Source of the DNA: Pelomonas paludis
Lineage (GTDB): Bacteria > Pseudomonadota > Gammaproteobacteria > Burkholderiales > Burkholderiaceae_C
Direction of reading: 5' to 3'
Length of the DNA stretch: 64,000 bases
Assembly (NCBI RefSeq): GCF_039872745.1
Contig: NZ_JBDPZD010000003.1
Location: forward strand, 496,001-560,000
Both the position numbers and the translations under genes were made by a program. Positions 61,132 to 64,000 of the stretch are shown here, in pieces. The notes under the pieces are model-generated. The model saw nothing but the letters and a program-made list of their open reading frames with translations. It made no database searches and had not been told where the DNA came from. How positions within the stretch are numbered: position 1 is the first letter of the stretch; each line of letters begins with the position of its first letter.

Positions 61132-61293
61132 GTCGGTTTGCAGGGCGGCCTAGAATCCGCGTCCTTGCCCTAGACCTCAGCAAAGGCGAACCTCGGTTCG
61201 CCTTTGTCGCGTGAGGTGCGTCCTGCCAGCAAACACAGCTGCGCCGGCTTGCATCCAGACACTGCCCACACGCAGAACTCAGAGACCGTTCAG

Positions 61294-63207
61294 ATGTTTG
61301 ATTTCGTCCGCCAACACAACCGGCTGTTCCAGTTCGTTCTGATGTTGCTGATCCTGCCCTCCTTCGCCTTTGTGGGGATGCAGAGCTACACCAGCATGAT
61401 GGGTGGCACCAACACGGCGGTGGCCACGGTGGATGGGCGCAAGATCACGCAGGGCGAGTGGGACCAGGCTCACAAAGAGCAAACCAATCGCGTGCGCCAG
61501 CAGTCGCCCAATGTCGACCCCAAGCTGCTCGACTCGCCGCGCGCCAAGTACCAGGCGCTGGAAGGCCTGGTCAGCGAGCGCGTGCTTGAAGCTGCGGCAG
61601 CCTCCCAGCACTTCACGCCGTCTGAGCAGCGCATCACGGAGATCTTCTGGCGCGATCCTCAGTTCGAGTTCCTGCGCAACCCCGATGGCACCGTCAATCA
61701 GACCGTGCTGGCCGCGCAAGGCATGTCGCCCGGCATGCTCAAGCAGCGCCTGGCCAAGCAGCTTGCTCTGCAACAGGTGACACAAGGGGTGGAGACATCT
61801 GCCTTTGGTGGCGCCGCTGCGTCAAAGATCGCGTTCGACGCCTTGCTGCAGCAGCGTGAGATCCAGGTGCAGCGATTCGACCCGCAGGAGTTCGCGGCCA
61901 AGCTCAGCCCGACGGATGCCGAGTTGGAAGCTTTCTACAAGGACCCCGCCAACGCCGCCCAGTTCCAACTGCCCGAGCAGGCGCAAATTCAGTACGTGGT
62001 GCTCGACCTAGAAGCGCTCAAGAAGGACGTGAGCTTCACCGAGGACAACCTCCGCAGCTACTACGCTGAGAACGCCAATCGCTATGGCGTGCCGGAAGAG
62101 CGCCGCGCCAGCCACATCCTGATCAAGGCCGAACGCAACGATCCCAAGGACGTGCGTGACAAGGCCAAGGCCAAGGCCACCGAGTTGCTAGCCCAGGTTC
62201 GCAAGGCGCCAGGCAGCTTCGCGGAAGTGGCCAAGCAGAACTCGCAGGATGAAGGCTCCGCCAAGTCCGGCGGCGACCTCGACTTCTTCTCGCGCGGCGC
62301 CATGGTCAAGGAGTTCGACGCTGCCGTCTACGCGATGAAGCAGGGCGAGATCTCCGATCTCGTCGAAACGGATTTCGGCTTCCACATCATCCAGCTCACC
62401 GCCGTCCGTGGTGGCGACAAGAAGCCTTTCGAGGCCGTGCGTGCTGAAGTCGAGGCCGAAGTGCGTAAGCAACTGGCGCAGCGCCGCTACGCTGAGGCGG
62501 CCGAGCAATTCGGCAATCTGGTCTACGAGCAATCCGACAGCCTGCAGCCGGTGGCTGACAAGCTCAAGCTCCAAGTCCAGACCGCGACCGTGCTGAAGCA
62601 GCCCGCTGCCGGTGCATCCGGCCCGTTGGCTTCGGCCAAGCTGCTGGACGCCGTGTTTGGCGCGGACGCACTGCGCAACAAGCGCAATACCGAAGCCGTT
62701 GAGACGGCGCCCAGCCAGTTGGTGTCCGCGCGGGTGGTTCAGCATCTGCCCGCCCGCGTGCTGCCCTTTGCCGAGGTTCAGGCCAAAGTTCGTGACGCAT
62801 GGATCCGCAAGGCTGCGCAGGCACAGGCTCGCAAGGTCGGCCAGGACCGGCTTGCCGCGCTCAAGGCCGGCAACGCTGCTGAAGGACTGTCTGCCGCCAA
62901 AGTCATCTCGCGCGCTGCACCGCAGGACCTGACCCGCAAGGCGCTGGAAGCGGTGCTATCGGCCGATGCCACCAAGCTGCCAGCCTGGGTCGGCGTCGAA
63001 ACCGAAGACGGTGGCTACCTGGTGGCCCGCATCAACGCCCTCCAGGCTCGGGATGAAAAGGTCATCGATGCGCAGCGCGCTGGCCAGCAGTTCTCGGCCG
63101 TGTGGTCTCGCGCGGAAGGCGCCGCCTTCATGAACGCCCTCAAGTCCCACTACAAGGCCAGCATCAAGGTGCCCGCACCGGCAGCCTCAGAAGCCGCTGG
63201 CGGCTGA
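61294..63207 (+). CDS. PpiD-type periplasmic peptidyl-prolyl isomerase/chaperone
   Basis: A 637-residue protein anchored in the inner membrane by one N-terminal helix (FQFVLMLLILPSFAFVG). A SurA-like N-terminal chaperone domain (VDGRKITQGEWDQ, about 45-170) precedes a parvulin domain (about 265-370: ERRASHILIKAE, FAEVAKQNSQDEGSAKSGGDLDFFSRGAMVKEFDAAVYAMKQGEISDLVETDFGFHIIQLT). It should assist outer-membrane protein folding at the SecYEG exit. The HU-PpiD linkage is conserved from E. coli. The ATG at 61294 (MFDFVRQHNRLFQFVL) is the family start. Confidence 0.93.
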   Translation: MFDFVRQHNRLFQFVLMLLILPSFAFVGMQSYTSMMGGTNTAVATVDGRKITQGEWDQAHKEQTNRVRQQSPNVDPKLLDSPRAKYQALEGLVSERVLEAAAASQHFTPSEQRITEIFWRDPQFEFLRNPDGTVNQTVLAAQGMSPGMLKQRLAKQLALQQVTQGVETSAFGGAAASKIAFDALLQQREIQVQRFDPQEFAAKLSPTDAELEAFYKDPANAAQFQLPEQAQIQYVVLDLEALKKDVSFTEDNLRSYYAENANRYGVPEERRASHILIKAERNDPKDVRDKAKAKATELLAQVRKAPGSFAEVAKQNSQDEGSAKSGGDLDFFSRGAMVKEFDAAVYAMKQGEISDLVETDFGFHIIQLTAVRGGDKKPFEAVRAEVEAEVRKQLAQRRYAEAAEQFGNLVYEQSDSLQPVADKLKLQVQTATVLKQPAAGASGPLASAKLLDAVFGADALRNKRNTEAVETAPSQLVSARVVQHLPARVLPFAEVQAKVRDAWIRKAAQAQARKVGQDRLAALKAGNAAEGLSAAKVISRAAPQDLTRKALEAVLSADATKLPAWVGVETEDGGYLVARINALQARDEKVIDAQRAGQQFSAVWSRAEGAAFMNALKSHYKASIKVPAPAASEAAGG

Positions 63208-63261
63208 GTTCAGCCCATGCCCGAGGCGCCTGCCATAGAGGCAAGGGGCCTGGTTTTGGTC

Positions 63262-63267
63262 TATACT
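63262..63267 (+). promoter_or_regulatory. Probable -10 element of tRNA-His
   Basis: TATACT lies 15 bp upstream of the tRNA-His 5' end, a good -10 hexamer. No good -35 hexamer is seen at 16-18 bp spacing, so this is only a partial match. Confidence 0.45.
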
Positions 63268-63281
63268 CTTCGACTCTCGAC

Positions 63282-63358
63282 GGTGGCTGTAGCTCAGTTG
63301 GTAGAGTCCAGGATTGTGATTCCTGTTGTCGTGGGTTCGAGTCCCATCAGCCACCCCA
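63282..63358 (+). tRNA. tRNA-His, anticodon GTG
   Basis: A 77-nt gene including the extra G at -1 typical of tRNA-His: 5' GGTGGCTG, anticodon GTG at 63316-63318 within GGATTGTGATTCC, T-arm GTGGGTTCGAGTCCCAT, and 3' CAGCCACC with encoded CCA. It closely matches the E. coli sequence. Confidence 0.96.
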
Positions 63359-63372
63359 AAACACCATGAGAA

Positions 63373-63396
63373 AAGCCCGCGTCAGCGGGCTTTCTT
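63373..63396. terminator. Intrinsic terminator after tRNA-His
   Basis: AAGCCCGC / GCGGGCTT forms an 8-bp stem with a GTCA loop, followed by TCTTGTTT. It ends the tRNA-His transcript and may also serve lexA from the other side (AAAA tract upstream). Confidence 0.85.
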
Positions 63397-63450
63397 GTTT
63401 GTGCGCAGCCTCAACTCAGCGGCTGCCCAGTCTGGCCCACAAGGGCGGTT

Positions 63451-64000
63451 TCAGTCAAAGCCTCCCGTGCGAATCAGACCCACGGCCAGCCCCTCGATGG
63501 CAAAAGGCTCGGCGCCCTCGGTGACGCGGATTGGCTTGAAGTTGGGGTTCTCAGGCAACAGCTCGATGACCGCGCCGCTGCGCTTGAAGCGCTTCACGGT
63601 CACTTCGTCGCCCAATCGGGCCACCACGATCTGGCCATTGCGCGCCTCTCGGGTTGATTGCACGGCAAGCAGGTCACCGTCGAGCATGCCGACGTCCCGC
63701 ATGCTCATGCCCTTGATGCGCAGCAGGTAGTCAGGCCGACGCGCGAACATGCTGGGCTCCACGGCATATGTCTGCTCCACATGCTCTTGCGCCAGGATGG
63801 GCGAGCCGGCGGCAACCCGGCCGACGAGAGGCAGCAGCAGCTGGGTGATGCCGGGGATTGGCAGGCTGGGCTGCTCTTGCCGACGGGCACGGTTCACGGC
63901 GCGCAGGGCGTCTGACTTCAAGCGGATGCCGCGCGAGGTCCCGCCAAGCAGCTCGATCACGCCCTTGCGGGCCAGTGCCTGAAGGTGTTCCTCCGCGGCA
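63451..64000 (-). CDS. lexA: LexA repressor, 5' end beyond the window
   Basis: The SOS repressor, lacking its N-terminal winged-helix start because the gene runs off the window edge. The visible part begins AAEEHLQALARKGVIELLGGTSRGIRL, the end of the DNA-binding domain. The self-cleavage site is Ala-Gly in VGRVAAGSPILAQEH, the catalytic Ser is in IKGMSMRDVGML and the Lys in EVTVKRFKR. The C-terminus IEGLAVGLIRTGGFD is usual for betaproteobacterial LexA. No SOS box can be seen because the promoter is outside the window. Confidence 0.95.
   Translation of the reverse strand, partial: AAEEHLQALARKGVIELLGGTSRGIRLKSDALRAVNRARRQEQPSLPIPGITQLLLPLVGRVAAGSPILAQEHVEQTYAVEPSMFARRPDYLLRIKGMSMRDVGMLDGDLLAVQSTREARNGQIVVARLGDEVTVKRFKRSGAVIELLPENPNFKPIRVTEGAEPFAIEGLAVGLIRTGGFD

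Noticed and set aside
61143..61156. TAGAAT after tRNA-Val as a promoter for the PpiD-type gene
   Set aside because: No -35 hexamer occurs at a usable distance, and the candidate region overlaps the 3' end of the tRNA.

Overview
The window is a high-GC chromosomal segment of a betaproteobacterium, most likely Burkholderiales of the Rubrivivax/Leptothrix/Roseateles (Sphaerotilaceae) group. The evidence is an elongation factor P with arginine at position 32 next to its rhamnosyltransferase EarP, the mltG-tmk-holB-pilZ-tatD order, a DUF4936-ygfZ pair, PEP-CTERM proteins, a Bug-type binding protein and TonB-dependent receptors. Genus is inference. About 58 protein genes and two tRNA genes (Val, His) can be supported. 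No CRISPR array, rRNA, prophage or intact insertion sequence was seen.

Layout. Positions 1-9600 hold housekeeping and envelope genes: dedA, amiC-tsaE divergent from queG, a chalcone-isomerase-like protein, a Bug binding protein, a Xer recombinase, a TonB receptor and marC. Isocitrate lyase (9884-11191) ends in an intrinsic terminator that has been tandemly copied with a 31-bp period. Positions 11388-20353 look accessory: a protein with a Cys/Gly-rich tail, an Mrr-type nuclease gene split by one in-frame TAG, a truncated esterase copy, a LytS/LytR-type two-component pair divergent from an iorAB-type molybdenum hydroxylase, and then the intact esterase. The truncated and intact esterase copies form 155-bp direct repeats about 5 kb apart. 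Positions 20496-33120 carry a PEP-CTERM protein, a thioesterase-acetyltransferase fusion, a 1615-residue CheB-CheR-PAS-kinase-receiver protein, an aminopeptidase P, a GH8 exo-oligoxylanase with a consensus LacI-family operator, a degenerate HD-GYP protein and an esterase. Positions 33206-40479 carry a livKHMGF-type ABC transporter, a second PEP-CTERM protein, glutaryl-CoA dehydrogenase and an NTF2-like protein.

The most coherent pathway lies at 40570-49430: a large TonB receptor, a GntR-like LacI-family regulator, and an operon of gluconokinase, a GPH-family permease and a GH94 phosphorylase with cellobionic-acid-phosphorylase features. Three near-identical 14-bp dyads (GGATAGCGCTATCC type) lie upstream of the receptor/regulator pair and of the kinase operon. 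I read this as a regulon for taking up and phosphorolysing oxidised cellodextrins (aldobionic acids), giving glucose 1-phosphate and gluconate, with gluconate then phosphorylated.

From 49500 to the end the window is conserved core: DUF4936-ygfZ, mltG-tmk-holB-pilZ-tatD-ankyrin, earP-efp divergent from uvrC, a TonB-C-like protein, pgsA, a GTG-started HU gene, tRNA-Val, a PpiD-type foldase, tRNA-His and a 5'-truncated lexA at the window edge.
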